Source: Nectonema munidae (Eukaryota; Nematomorpha; Nectonematoida; Nectonematidae). From it: 64,000 bases of DNA. The stretch covers positions 159,178 through 223,177 of the forward strand of contig JAUIRK010000446.1 of assembly GCA_030549495.1 (NCBI GenBank), in the 5' to 3' direction. Numbering within the stretch: the first letter of the stretch is position 1; every line of letters begins with the position of its first letter. The translations under genes and the position numbers were made by a program. Shown one piece after another: positions 1-16,800 of this stretch. The notes below the pieces were generated by a model. It was not told where the DNA came from and ran no database searches. It worked only from the letters and a program-made list of their open reading frames with translations.

Positions 1-3425
<3,425 letters not shown>

Positions 3426-5640
3426 CTTTTTTAAAAATAGGAATAACTTTTGCTAACTTAAAAGAGGATAAATGCTGTACTCTATTCAAGAACGAAAGCA
3501 ATGATTAAGTATTTTATTATGTGATTTACTATTAAAAAAAATTTATATAAAGATAAATTATTTATATAACAAGATTTTTTGATTTAATTTCGCTCATAGC
3601 AATTATAATATCATTTTCTCCATTTTTTTGTAAGGTGAAGGAGTTATTACTTATTAGTTTTCTTGAGATAATCAATAAATTTAATATTTCAAGAATCTCT
3701 ATCAATAACATCAGTAAGGGAGGAAAAATAATTATTAAAAGAATCAGATATAAATTTTTCATCTGTATGAATTTTTTTTTCAATTTGAATTAGATATTCA
3801 TGCTTATTTATTGTACCCCATCTATTTTTCAATGGTTTGTTATATTCAAAAATTTGTAATAATAATTATATTTCAATATAGATTTGACTTTATTTCTATA
3901 AAGAATGAATTTACACACCATTTGGTTTAAGCTTCTTACTATAATAATCACGCTTTTCCATTAGATCAAGCAATTCATATGGCATTCAAAAATTGTGTAT
4001 CTGTTTGTATTCGTCTTTACGTCGACAAGATTTCATTTTTGTGGAATTTAATATTTCATTTGCAATTTGAGAATCCAAAAAGTGAAGCATGGGTTCTTGG
4101 TTGTCAAAACGTAAAGAGCGACGCCAATCAATATTTAGAATATTAGTCAGGAAAAGACCTTCAGCAAAAGATTGTGAAATATGTGAAAAATGCGATTTCT
4201 TAAAGTTCAGAGATAATATTATGATCTGACATATAGGTGGTGAAAATAAATCATTAAAAATACTTAGTGGAATATATATATATATGTGTTGTCTAACAGC
4301 GTGTCTGCACCTGGACGGTTACACCTGTTATTGTTGGTTTTAATAATTTGGAAAAAATGTATTCAAAGACTATGCTGTTCGTGAAGATATCAATTTAAAA
4401 TAAAGCTATATTTAAATCCCCTAATAAAATGTTTAAGTTTGAAAGAGGAAATTTTTCAATAAAGCAAATAATATTGGGAAAAAGTGAAGGTGTGCGTAAT
4501 AAGAACTGTTAATGATATTGAACTTGACTGAATTATGCATGAAGTACGCAAAAACTGAATGATTGGGATCTAAACAAAATGATAACCTTCAATGGCCAAG
4601 TTAATATCAATATCATGAAGCCAAGTTTCCTGTATAGCTAGTGTATATACCTTTATTGGCTCACCAACAACTCCCTTAAAGTTTCCTACAAAAACTTCAA
4701 TTTCAAAAAATTTTCGATGGATTGATTGTTATGTTCAAGCTTAAAATACTGAAATCATGAAAACTATAGTGTTAGACAGATCTTCATATCAATATTTTTT
4801 AAATATTTTTGTAAAATTTCTTGAGTAATCAATCAAAGAATGTGTTTCTTCAGTGTTCATTCAAGATGGAGTGAAAATGATTTAATTCGTGAGTTTTTAT
4901 CAAATTGCTAATATTAATAAATGACAGGCATTATTTATTATAAAACTTTGCTTTGCACTCATCCTTACATTTCAAACACATTAACTTTTGCGTTTTAGTG
5001 CATTTATCAAATCCTATGATCAATAGCAGAGCATATATGGCAGTTAGTCCGGTTCTACAATCAAAAGTTACCTGACCATAAATAATGCAATTTAAACAAA
5101 ATTTCACTTTTGGAAAAAATATACAAGATTTCAAAAGATAGAGGCCCTAAAAATATTGAGTTATTTTGACACGCTTTTTTAAAACTCACTTCATTCAATG
5201 ATAAGATTAAATTATTAATAGACTTTTTAGATTTAAACTCACCTATTTTTTCAAAAGCGTCTTTTAGTAAATTATTTTTTATACATTGTGGAGTCGAGGT
5301 ATTCTTTAAGTTTTTGTATGAATTTTATTTTTAATTTTAAAGCTTGTCATAATTTTATGATCTTTAAAATTTTTATATAAGTAACCCAGCTTGTCAAAAG
5401 TTTTATTCTTAACCTTTTCACTTTGATCAGTTGTCAAATCAAGAATTAATGTACTTCCGGTTTTGGTGCTTTCCACCACTTTTTTGAGAGAGTTTGGGGA
5501 GAAATATTTGGATTATTGTAAACTTTCCTTGACAAATTTTGCGTAACTACATCAAAATATTTTATATTATTTGACTTATTAATTAACATTTCTAGATCAT
5601 CCAACCAACTACTGAATAATTTATTATAGCTAATTTATCC
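3426..5640 (-). mobile_element. decayed LINE (ORF1/endonuclease/start of RT)
   Basis: Minus-strand translation gives fragments of a second LINE in several frames. Near 3.43-3.48 kb are the RT entry residues LAKVIPIFKKGDK, cut off by the next element. Near 3.9-4.1 kb is an endonuclease-RT linker (LLDLMEKRDYYSKKLKPNG). Near 4.2 kb is the endonuclease motif YMSDHNIISEL. Further right, at 4.93-5.13 kb, is a short Cys-containing ORF1-like stretch (FCLNC ... LMCLKCKDEC). Many stops and frame changes make it a pseudo-element. The 5' limit at about 5.64 kb is approximate. Confidence 0.6.
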
Positions 5641-8527
5641 ATCAAATCTGAAAAATTCATAAAATAGTGAAATATTAAAAATAATGGAAAAAATAATTAA
5701 CATAAATTAAAATATTTAAAATAGCAAAAATACGTTCTAAAATCAACTTGAATTTATAAAATCAAAGGTATACTTAATTTCAGGATGATTTATGAAGTCT
5801 TTCTAATTCCGTACAATATTATTTTGAAAAATAAAATAATCAAAATTAAAAAAATTATAAAATAATATATAATCTAAACTTTATTAAAATGCTGGAAGTT
5901 TATTGCAAAACAAATCGAGATAAAAGTCATTTATCTCAGATAATAATAATTGAAATAGCCGTTAAGACAATCAATTCTAACGATGGTCAAAACTATTTTG
6001 GTCATGTGGCAAGAAATATTTAAAAAGAATTGATTAATTGATCATGAAATTGTTTGAATAAATTTCTTATTTTTTATTTTCAACAATTTGTTATTTAAAC
6101 ACTTTATAAAGATTAATCTAGTAGGAATTTAAGAGTATGCAAAAAAGACATAATTGGCGTTGACTTGTTTCATTTTGAATTTACACATCCTAATTATAAA
6201 AAAATATTAAATTTTTGTATTTTTTTCATTTTTTAAAAATCCTTTTTACACTTTACTGTTTTAATACTACTTATTTTTCACTTTAATACCTTGATTTGAC
6301 ACTTTAGCCTACAGATGCTTATGTGTTAATCGAATAGTAAAAAATAGTTTATAGATAACTTTAAGAAAAACACACACCTAAATGAAATTGAAATACTTAG
6401 AAAAATTTTAAAACGCTATTTCTAAATTGAAAAAAGGCGCAGCGCAATTGCAAAGAGGTGTAACGGAAATTCAACTGGGTGCGTTTGAATTGCAAAAATG
6501 TTTGACAGAAGAGACGAAACTTAAAATCGTATTATTATTTATACCATTGTCACACTTTACTTTTTATCAAACGGTAAAAATTGTTCCAATTCGTTAAGAT
6601 AATAAATTTTCTTCCCAATGTCCATGACTTTTACACATTTAGCTAAGATATGAATGCTATTTTCATAAATGGAAGGGCATTCAATAGGAGCATTTTATTT
6701 AAGTACGTCAATGCGCTTTCTTACTAGTTATGTACAGTATTGGTATCGCTAATCGGCTTTTTTGTTTGGTCGGTATTGGTCTCAATTCTATCAGCTGAAC
6801 CAATAGACACAAATAAAGTATTTTATGCATAGCGCCTTGTACATATAATCGCATTTCAATGGAAGCAGCCTTTTTGCTCACTATTTGATCTATAAAATAG
6901 ACTAATTTCAATGGAGGATCCAAGAATAGAATAATTGACAAATAACGTCTGTCATTTTTCCTTCATTTTTGACGCCTCTTCTCAACTTTTGAATATCTAT
7001 ATTTCTAATTTATCACATAGTATGACAATTTTGTTACCTTCCCCCAGGTTTAGTTCCCCAATTTTACACAATGAAATGTTTTTAAAAAAACGTTACCATT
7101 TAATAGACACTAATATTACGAAGTCTAAAAGCTATTAAAACAAAATAATTTAAAAATGTACTATTTATACCTAAATTATTCTCTTAGTCTGCCAAGCATG
7201 TAATCGGTATGGGAATCAGCATCGGTGAAAAAATGGGATCGGTACGCAGCTAATATCTACGTATGTATAATTTCTGACATTTCTAGGCCGATTTAGTTTG
7301 CAACTGCTTGAATCTTTCTATGCCCTAAAATTGCTTACAGAGTTTACGATATTGTCCAGGTGCACGATAGATTCTCACTGCTTGCTTTCAAAAATGGTCC
7401 TCCCTTCTTTTGATACAACTCCAGGTCCTTCCTCGAGAAGTCAGAATGGGGTGAAAAGACTAGATTATTTGAAAAAGATTTACGTTATGAGGATCAAAGT
7501 GGATTCAGTGCCAGAGAGAAGTAAAAGTTTAATCTTTGTTCCATGATTAGAATGAGAAATCGTTTTAATAGGAGGATAATTATAATAATAACAATAATAA
7601 TGAGAGTGGTGCTAATAGCTTTAATATCTGCAATTACCTAATTACACTCCAATCTTACCTGGAAAAAATTGCTAAAGCTTCACAAACTCTTCATATACTT
7701 TTGCGTTCGCATTTCTTTGAAAAAGAAAATCGCTAGAGTGAGCAAAGAAAACAGCCAACCTAATTTATCTTAACTTTTTCCAAAATTAAAGCTCACGTGA
7801 TATGGTGGTTTAGCAACTATACTTAACTAAATTATGATTTAACTTTCAGGTATTTAAAAGTTGTTTGTTATAGAAAGAAAGTAAATCACAACAAATTGGG
7901 TAAAGTAAATAGTTTTATATAAGTTTCATTTTTCAATTTAATCGCAATAAATAAGGTGAGCTAATTTCTGAAATGTAAAGTATATTATTTTACCGTGCTT
8001 CTTTTTCGTCATTACTCTTCTCTGTCACGATGATATCTGAATACTTTTAAAAATCTCCCTTCTCCCTTTTACGCCACTCAAATAAGATTAGGAGAAAAGG
8101 CATGAAAATATTTCAATATAAATATTTAAATTAATTTTTATCAGAAATATTTAAATTAATAATTTATATATGCATACAGTTACTTCTTTTATATCATCAT
8201 TTATTTATATGCTTGATAAGCTACACCCGGTAACTCGGATTGCTCCTATATATTTATATGTGAATGCTTGAAAATTTATGTTCAAGATAATTCGTTCGAT
8301 TCTAACGTAATTTGATTCGTTAAAACTAAAATTTTCAAGAATGAAGAGACAGGCTTCATAGTTCATGTTAGGATCAATCCAATAGAAATAACTTTTTCTA
8401 CCGACACTAAGAGGTAAAGTCGACTCCTAGAAAGTATTTTGTCGCTTGGAAACTGAGCTATATAACAGGATAGCATAAGTCCTTCTTAATTAATTTTTAA
8501 TTTCAAAACTTTCTTTATACTTTGTAA
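5641..8527. other. no gene seen (AT-rich intergenic)
   Basis: I see no supported coding region. Short open frames here (for example 6708-6941 minus and 7298-7546 plus) have no recognisable domain. Two degenerate stretches rich in 'atcggtat' words at about 6.73-6.80 kb and 7.20-7.26 kb lie in roughly opposite orientation and may be remains of one repeat, but the match is too weak to call. Confidence 0.5.
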
Positions 8528-8680
8528 TGGGCGTGAGTAAGGTTGGTTAGGTACTGGGTTTCTATAACTCAAGGTTTTGGGTTCGATCCCGCATCAAGCC
8601 TACTTTCTCATAGTTCGATACAAGCGGCGCAATTGTGCCTTCTCGATAAAAACACCCATGGTACCTTTACCTTTACTTTG
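8528..8680 (+). mobile_element. tRNA-derived SINE-like element
   Basis: The left part resembles a tRNA: an A-box-like stretch (GAGTAAGGTTGGTTAGG) is followed about 45 bases later by a near-perfect B box, GGTTCGATCCCG. The two halves do not fold into a proper acceptor stem, and the sequence continues into a non-tRNA body and a short (CTTTAC)n-like tail ending near 8680. That layout (Pol III internal promoter, unrelated body, simple 3' tail) is typical of a tRNA-derived SINE rather than a tRNA gene. Family unknown. Confidence 0.55.
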
Positions 8681-8981
8681 GAGCAAAATTAGAATGTGTA
8701 TAAGTAAGGTTTCTTTTAGAATATAATAATTTGATTTTTTTGCAAAATAATGTTTCATAAAGTTGTTGTTTTCTTTGGCTTTTGTTAGAAGAATTAATTT
8801 TCAGAAAGTTCAATTTAATTTTCATGTATAAAGTGGATTAAAATTTAGAATAGAATCGTTGGCAATTTTGTTGAATGAGAAAGTTTCGGAAAATTACGAT
8901 AGATGAGGGTGCGAAAATGGTTGTTGGACAAAAACTTTATACAAAAGATAAGTGGCTTTAACTTAAAAGTAAAATAAAATA

Positions 8982-9758
8982 CAGTAAAATCGCCTTATTG
9001 CCAACTCGCTTAATTCGAACACTTCAGTAATATGCGCCAATTTGTGCCTTCCCAATCCCCTGAAATGACTCTTTATAACAAACTCGCCTTTAAAGAAACC
9101 TCGTTTATAATTTTAATAATTAAGAATTCCATTAATTTATTGGCAATAAATTTTCCTTATACAACGGTTAAAATGTGAAGAAGATTGTTCATGAAAAAAG
9201 ATTGACACTTTCATAAAGCAATAAATCATAGGCTCCATATTCTATTTTTATTAATATTCTTGCTGAGATGAAACGAGGTTTTATTTATAGGAATAAATAC
9301 AGAAACTTAGCTTATACTTTTTCGTGGCTGTTATAAAGTTAATCAATCTTTGGTGTCATACTAATACACCAGACCAGAAGAATTATGTGTTCATGATGTA
9401 AGCATTTTTTCTATATCAATTTATTTAGAGGCTTAATTTTCTGCTTCTGATGCCACAGTTGCCCCGCGAACAGATTCAGAATTTCTGAAAAAAACTTGAG
9501 CATGACGTTAACCAAAAAAAGGAATAGAGGTGAGGTCAAAATTTTGACAATACTACTTTTTTGAGTAGACAACTAGCCAAAAACTGAGAAGAGAGAGATA
9601 TGGGTGGAAAGGGAAAAAAAGTTAGTTACGACCCCTTTTTACACATTAACTCATTGAAAGATTTAATAAAACTATAAGTAAAAATAAAATTGAAGTTCTT
9701 TCATTGTACTCCTCTGTTATAGTGAAACGCGCTTTTTAGTTATACCGAGATTTTACTG
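8982..9758. mobile_element. pogo/Tigger-like non-autonomous element (MITE)
   Basis: The left end begins CAGTAAAATC and the right end finishes GATTTTACTG, an exact inverted match over 10 bases with weaker similarity further in. Each end is directly flanked by TA (8980-8981 and 9759-9760), the target duplication of Tc1/mariner/pogo elements. The 777-bp interior is AT-rich with no transposase frame. The CAGT terminus and the inner 'cgttataa'-like words resemble pogo/Tigger ends. Superfamily is inferred from TA plus terminus only. Confidence 0.6.
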
Positions 9759-10096
9759 TAATTGGGGTTTTTCAAATTACCTAGAATTGGTTGCTGAAAT
9801 GAAATTTGTCTCTTTTCAATCTTTTGTATCCAAAAAAAAATTTAATCTTGTGCACAAAATAAAAGAAAAACGTTTGTTGCTTTTTAGGATCATTTTACAA
9901 ACGTGTTAGATATAATTAGTAATCAACTACAAATTTAGGGACAGGGAAATCACAAGTTAAGCTTTTAAATCATTACAAATTAACTTTGGTAACATTAATT
10001 TTACAAGCATGTTTTTAGCAATAAATTGGACAGTGACAATAACAAGTTAAACTTGTAATCATCACTAGCTTTTTTCTAACTCTCTGCTTCCTTTAA

Positions 10097-10226
10097 CTCA
10101 TTTAAGGCCAAGCAAAACAGACGATATCTAAAAAAACGCAGACGATTTATATTCAAATTCATTGAAAAAAGCAGACGAAGATGAAATTACTTATGTTCCC
10201 TAATAGGAACATTGGCCGTAAATGAG
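10097..10226. mobile_element. 130-bp TTAA-flanked piggyBac-type MITE
   Basis: The terminal inverted repeats are CTCATTTAAGGCCAA on the left and, read from the right end, CTCATTTACGGCCAA (14 of 15 matching). TTAA directly flanks both sides (10093-10096 and 10227-10230), the exact target duplication of piggyBac elements. The 100-bp interior has no coding capacity, so it would need a transposase in trans. It lies about 660 bp downstream of the acyl-CoA synthetase stop codon. Confidence 0.7.
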
Positions 10227-10230
10227 TTAA

Positions 10231-10884
10231 TTTGGTCCAACAAAACCTTACATAGATATCATCCGCCCCTATTTTAATATTATGGATCACCCTTGTTCTG
10301 TACAAAAAATACGTAAATCAGATAGCTGATAAAAATGTTGAATGAATATCATTTTCTAGGCCTTTTATCAGTTGCGAAAATTATCATTCCGCAGAAAAAT
10401 TAGTGACCATCAAACGAATAATAATCTAAAAAAAATTTTTTTATAATTTTTGAGGATGATATTTTTTAAGAAAATTGCCTTTGTAACAGAATGGTAAATG
10501 GAAAATCTCATGTGAATATAATAATACTTTTTATTTCATATTGAAATCACCGTAGATTTAGTTTAGCTTTAACAAAAAATAGGACTTCATCAAAATGTAT
10601 ATTTTTTACAAAAGAAATGGAAGATGTCTATATGAATTATGGGAAATTGTATATGCGATAAAAAATATCCAATAAATCGAATTCTTTCCGATTCTTAATA
10701 TTTATTAATTTTTTTGAATCAAAAAACTACTATAAATTTGCGCAAGATATTATAATTCAAGAAATTGTTATTAATTGAATTTTGGAAATAGTAAATTGAA
10801 AAATGTATCGAATCAACAATTAGATAAAGACGTCGGGTGAAAGAATTGGATAATGATTATGTATCAGCAAGGATGGAAGATTAG
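10231..10884. other. 3' flank of acyl-CoA synthetase gene; nothing else seen
   Basis: AT-rich sequence with no recognisable gene or repeat. The 3' UTR and polyadenylation site of the minus-strand synthetase gene should lie here. An AATAAA on the minus strand cannot be singled out with confidence among many A/T-rich words. Confidence 0.4.
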
Positions 10885-13800
10885 CTATTGCATGAGTCTG
10901 CGGCGCATTCTCTTGCCAAACATTGAAAGAGGAATATCATCCACAAAGTCCAATCCTCCTCTCAAGTGGTACGGATCACTCATCTCGTTAATCATTTCAA
11001 TAAGTTGATCTAAGACGCAAAAAGGGAAAATTTATTTGTCAAGTGGGTGTTAAAAAAGAATTACCTCGAAAATGTTCGGAACGCTTCCGCGCTTTAACGA
11101 AAGCCTTGGGAATTTCGGTATCTTCCAAACTCTTGATTCCCATTACAAGAGCATCGTCCACGTCCTCATTGCTCTTCAACATTTGCTCGATCTTTGAGGG
11201 ATAAACATGTTGACTTCGATAAAAGATGACATCGTTCATGCGATTTATCAGATGTAGGAAGCCGTCCTTGTCAAAGTAACCCACATCACCTAGAAAAAAA
11301 TTTACACTGCGTATGTCAACTCATAAACATGATGGCAACTCGAAATCAGTTTTCGAAGACAAGCTACTATGAGTGGTGTAAATGAGTGATTTTCAACCTT
11401 ATTGACCATATTCGCACATTTTAAAATGTAGTAGCAATTTTGTGAAGAATCGCACGACCTGGAAACACTCTCCTAGACTCACTTGTATGTCATAGACGCC
11501 ATGTTAAAAACAACGGGCTCTAAGACTTTCCATTTATAGTGGACTAAAAATATTTAGATTTTAGATCACTAGCAAACACCATCGCATTTAGCTTTCTAAC
11601 ATTATAGGGTTTCAAGAAATCATAGCACAATTTTGGATAAATGAAGCAAGTATATAAAAAGGGAATAATTCAGCCATAAAACTTTTCTTAGTTATATTTA
11701 AAATGAAGAAAATCTTTATACTATTTTTAATAAATTTTCTTTTTGTAATTAAATTTGCCTTTGGCTATTCTATTTGTCTTTTTGCAATTTTATCTGAATT
11801 TATATTTTTAATTTTGTTGCGTTTATATTGTTTTGACATGAGTCATTTATATTAAAAAAATTTTAACTTTATTTTCAGATTAAATTTTCTATATTTTTCA
11901 GAAGGAATTATCAAATAATTAAGAAATTTTAAAATGACTAATTGTGCGTACTTGTCTACATAATGATTGTTAATATTTTTTACTAAAATTTCAGCATATC
12001 GCTAAACTCAACATCCCAAGCTGAATTTCAACAAAACATATCTAATCGTTGTATTGGAGTCAATTATAAAATGATTATTTCTATCTTTACGAACTTCAAG
12101 TGGAACACTACAGTTTATCCGTTGTGGTTTGCCTTTTGCAAAAATGGGAAAATCTGCATTCCAAACTTGCTTCGAAATGCAAGTAAATCTAGTCGTTTGC
12201 TTTTATACCTTTGTTCCATTCCCTATATGTTCCATGAATTCTCTATAATTATGTCCAAACGCCAAGCCAACAATGGCCATCACCACTTTTCGCTTCTCAT
12301 TGAGATTCTTTAATTCGAAAAAATTTGTCCAGTCATATCTACTCCGTTTATGAATTGATTATAAAGTTGCATTTGGCTGTTCTATTTGGATAACTTTTTT
12401 CTTTCTCTGGACCATCTCATTACTTTATTCAAAGATTCAATAGAAGAATATTAGATGCCATTCTTGTCATTCCATTGAACTACGGTCCACTTTGCATTGA
12501 TATATTGAAAATCTTCGAAATTCACCTCAACGTTTTTGTCAAATTTCTTTTGCAAAGGACAGTTTCCAATTTCATTTAATCGTATCGTTAAAATGGATCC
12601 ATAATTTCAAGAGATTAAATATCAATGAAGTAAAATGACGCAAAAAATTTATCAGAATTTTGTTTGAAGCATAATTTTTGTCTAAACTTTTGATAAACTG
12701 AATAATATATCCAATTTTATTTACAAGATACGAGTTTTTAAAGCCAAATCTTATTGCCTTTCCTCTAATGAATTGCTTCAATGCGTGTTTACCATAATAT
12801 GGAACCCATACAAATCTGGAATACCACACAATATAACCAGTTATTAAAAGTGGAAAAACGTTTTCAATTTTTTTTATCTGTTTTAAATGCATGATTAGCT
12901 TTATTTCTTTTGAAAAAAAATATAAAATTTTGACGTCAACAAACAAACTAATGAGTGTAGAGTAAACAACTAATCGATTTAGTGTAAGCTTTGTAAAAAA
13001 AATTATCAAGACAAAAAGAAATGTTCAATCAAAAAATATTTCATGAGGTGTTTAGTCAAACACAGGTGAACATTGTAAGCAAATATGATTAATCTATTAA
13101 TAATACTTTCTACATTAGACATTGATAAAAACACACAATTTTTAAAAGATCAGTTGGCTAAAAACAAGTAATACCATTTAAAGTATTTTATGCAGTGGAA
13201 CCTATTCATTACCTCTTAGAGGACATTTATACAAAAGTTGTCAGATAAAGCTTAGTGTATAGTGCAAAGTTGGTGTTTAAAAGAAGCTGAGAAAGATTAA
13301 ATACAATCAAAATGACAATCCTTAGAAGTATCTAGTTATCATTCACAATCTGAGGAAATTAGGTTTATGCCAAGTAAACGATATAAATAAAGACGAAAAA
13401 AAATCAAAAATTAAAGCAAGATGGGGAAGACCGAAGATCTAGAATTGGACAAATAGCGTGAACATCCATGATTGTATAAAACCGGCTGAACCCTGGAGCT
13501 GGCCGGGAATCTAGCTGTAAAACCAATTATTACCATTATTAGTTTAGTCAAATTAAACATTTTAAGACAAGAGGGAAATAATAAAATTAATGAGTACCAA
13601 AATTTTAGAAATAAGTATACTAATAATAAATTTTTCATAACTAAAATTTTTAGTGATATTTTGATTTATCATTCCAATAATAAAAATAGAAGGTTAGATA
13701 AACAATGAGTACCAATTATTTTTGAAGGTAATGTTTTCTTTTAATCTAATGTTTATAGACATTCACGTCTATTTTTATCAATTTACATTTTTTCAAAACT

Positions 13801-16800
13801 TAAAAATAAATTTATCATTATCAAATTTTATTTCAAATTATACAAAGAAATTTAATGCTTTAAAAACAAACTGAATATAAATACACGATCTATTTAAATA
13901 ACTAATAGAATTAAAGCAAACAAACGAAATAGCAAATAACTAAAATAATATATTTTGGAAAAAAATTAGATTTTTCAAAGGGGATTTTTTACCCTCTTTC
14001 TTTAATGGATAGTTGATAAATTTTAAATTATTTCATTAGGCATTTAAATTCAACACTAATTTTACAAAGCTATTTCGCTTCATAATGTATGTGTAGAATG
14101 GTAACCGGACAATTGCCCTCTGAAAATTGCCCCATCGAAAACTCCCACATGTGACAATTGCCCCCTGACAGACAAATATCATTTGAAGTATACAAGTAAG
14201 AAAATGTACCAAAATTATACTCAAGGAAAAAAGCCAAGAATTACATAAAGAATAAGGAAATAACATAATGAGCGTAGTAAAGAGTGATAACAAATAATTA
14301 ATAAATAAAAAATGATAGTGTATGTAAGCACCATAAAAAAATTTGCTATGGATTTTAAAAAAATATATAAAGAACTATTATATACCAGGGATGGAAAACA
14401 TAAGAGGATAAAAAGAGGCATGAATTATTTTTAATGCTTTATAAAGAGCCACAAGAAAATTTTTTTGATTCAATCTCATACTTTTACAGAAAAACATAGA
14501 AGGTAAATTAAAAACCAAATTAATAAAAAAGAAATCATTTTCATAAATGTGTTTTCGGTATTCTCGGAATGTAGTGAAAAAAAAATAGCTTAGAGAACAA
14601 CTTTAGTTAATCATAAGATCCACAATAGGTTGAGTAAAGAGCCCCATGCAGATGCTGAGGAAATGATATATACTATAAAACTATATAACTATATAAGCAT
14701 AAGATGGCAAGAAATCCTGAGAAAAATGTAGAAAAATCACGAATTTTATTCCCTAGTAGTATATAATTTTAAAAAATGGACTTTGAAAAATCCATCAACA
14801 AATATCCTTAATTATTATCGTTTTTGTGTATATGAAGTTTTTTACTTTCATTTTTTTATATTAATTAAGCTAAATCTTGAACCCTTTTAACTTGGAACAG
14901 ATGTTTCTTAATAAGCATTACTTTATAATGATAAAAAATAATCTAAATAAAACTACAAACCAAATCAATTATTCTATTTTCAGAAAAATGAGGGACATAT
15001 TTCAACTGGTTTTTCTAACATTCACTATTATACAATTTACTTTACTGTAAGATCTAACTTACAGGTGCAAAATAAATAGAATCAAGAAACCTGTCTCATA
15101 GAAACCATCTTTATCGATCAGCTTATTGAAGGAGTCCTCTTTGTTAGCGAAGCCAGCAGTGAGATTGGGTCCTTTCACGCATATCATCCCAATTTCGTTA
15201 TGAGCCAACGCTTGATCTTGGCCCTCGCTCACGATCTTGCATTGGACGTTAGGAAGAAGAATGCCAACTGACCCCACTTTCCATCCCTTATTCGGATTGA
15301 TGGCTATGAAGTTAGTTGTTTCTGACATTCCGTAACCTTCGCAAATCGACTTAAACGATTTTAATTAACTTTATAACACAAAGATCAGAAAATTTCTCTC
15401 AAAGTCTAAAAAATAGTGTAAAGGCTTATTGAATGTAATGACTAAACAACTTGCTGATTAAAAAGTGGAAACAGATAAGTAAACAGTTGTGACAGGGACA
15501 ATTACAAAATAAAAATTTCGGACTCTTGTTTAAACAAGTAATTTATTATTTTTACTCATCATTTATATTTAAATAAAAATTTTTAGAGTGAGGGGGAGGG
15601 AGATAACCTATAAGTACCAAATCAAGTTAACAAAAATACCTATATGTAGATGGAAAAAACCCTAATACTGACAAAAAATGTGCTTATTTCAAATTTTTAT
15701 AGAAAATATCGAAAAGAAAAAATAAATCAATTGAGAAATTATTTGAATACGACAAAAAGATTTAAAATATAAATTTATTATCAAACCCTTAAATGAAGAT
15801 TGTAAATTGCCGTTTTATTATATTGGTCAGGATTTCAATTCATGCTTTCTCGAAATTATCAAAAACTAACCAACATTATAAATATCATTTTAAAAACTTA
15901 TATAATATACAAAAGTTTACCTTAATCCAGGGAAACTTTTTGACAAATAAATCAACAGCTTTTTCGTTGACAGAACAACCACCTGATTGAATGCATTTAA
16001 TCGTTTTAAGTGCTTCACTCGGAACAGTATCAGAAAAGGCGATTTTGGAGAAGATACATGGCTGAATCCAAAGAATGCTGATCTTTATTTCCACTAGGCA
16101 CTTTAAAAACGAATCAATGGAGAATTTTGGAAGACAGATCAATTTCATTCCAGAAATAAGGGAAAAGAAGTAAATAAGGATGGAAGGACTTTTTGAAATG
16201 GCAAAGCTGGTCAAGACAACGTCATCTTTGCCAAAATCTTTAAGACTCGTATTTTCTAGCATTTTCAGCATGGCTATGTAATTAGAGTTTGTGATCATAA
16301 TTTGCTTTGGATTTCCTAAAATTGAGTGTACGCGGTGTAAGGAAAAATACAAAATCGATAAAATTCATACCAGTTGTGCCACTGGTTCTATAGAGCGCCG
16401 CCGTTTTGTTTTTTTCGAGTTTCTCTCGCTTCACACTGTCATGTTCTTTGCTTGGCGTGCCATCTTTAATCAGGAACGACTCGGCATCTTTATCGACGTA
16501 AACAATACTTGCACCGATTGGAAAAGCAAAGTCCTTTAAATCTTCTGTCAAAACAACTAAAAAATCGACATTCAAGTCAGAGAAGTATTCTTTTGCTTTC
16601 TCCTTTTCAAAAATTTCTTGCTTAGGACAGTAAATAGCATTGGCGGAATTGATAGCTAGGATGGAGGCGAGCATTTTAAAGTTTTCATCCCCCAGCACAG
16701 CCACCAAGCTGTCCTCCTTGATGTGAACTTTCTTCAAAGACTTCTTAATCTTGGAAACCAAAGTAATGAGACTGGCAAAGGTGTGTTCTTCTCTCGAGGG

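Noticed and set aside
6708-7260. Inverted 'atcggtat' stretches as terminal repeats of an element
   Set aside because: Similarity is patchy, ends cannot be placed and no target duplication is visible.
8528-8680. A functional tRNA gene
   Set aside because: The B box is good, but the acceptor and anticodon stems do not pair and the sequence continues into a SINE-like tail.
14036-14421. Hydrophobic minus-strand frames in intron 4
   Set aside because: Overlapping frames rich in Leu/Ile/Phe are expected from A/T composition and have no conserved motif.
15059-15090. Extending acyl-CoA synthetase exon 4 to the stronger-looking GTAAGT donor
   Set aside because: That would insert about ten hydrophobic residues into the conserved TGD motif. 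The GTTTCT donor at 15089-15090 keeps ETGD and the reading frame.
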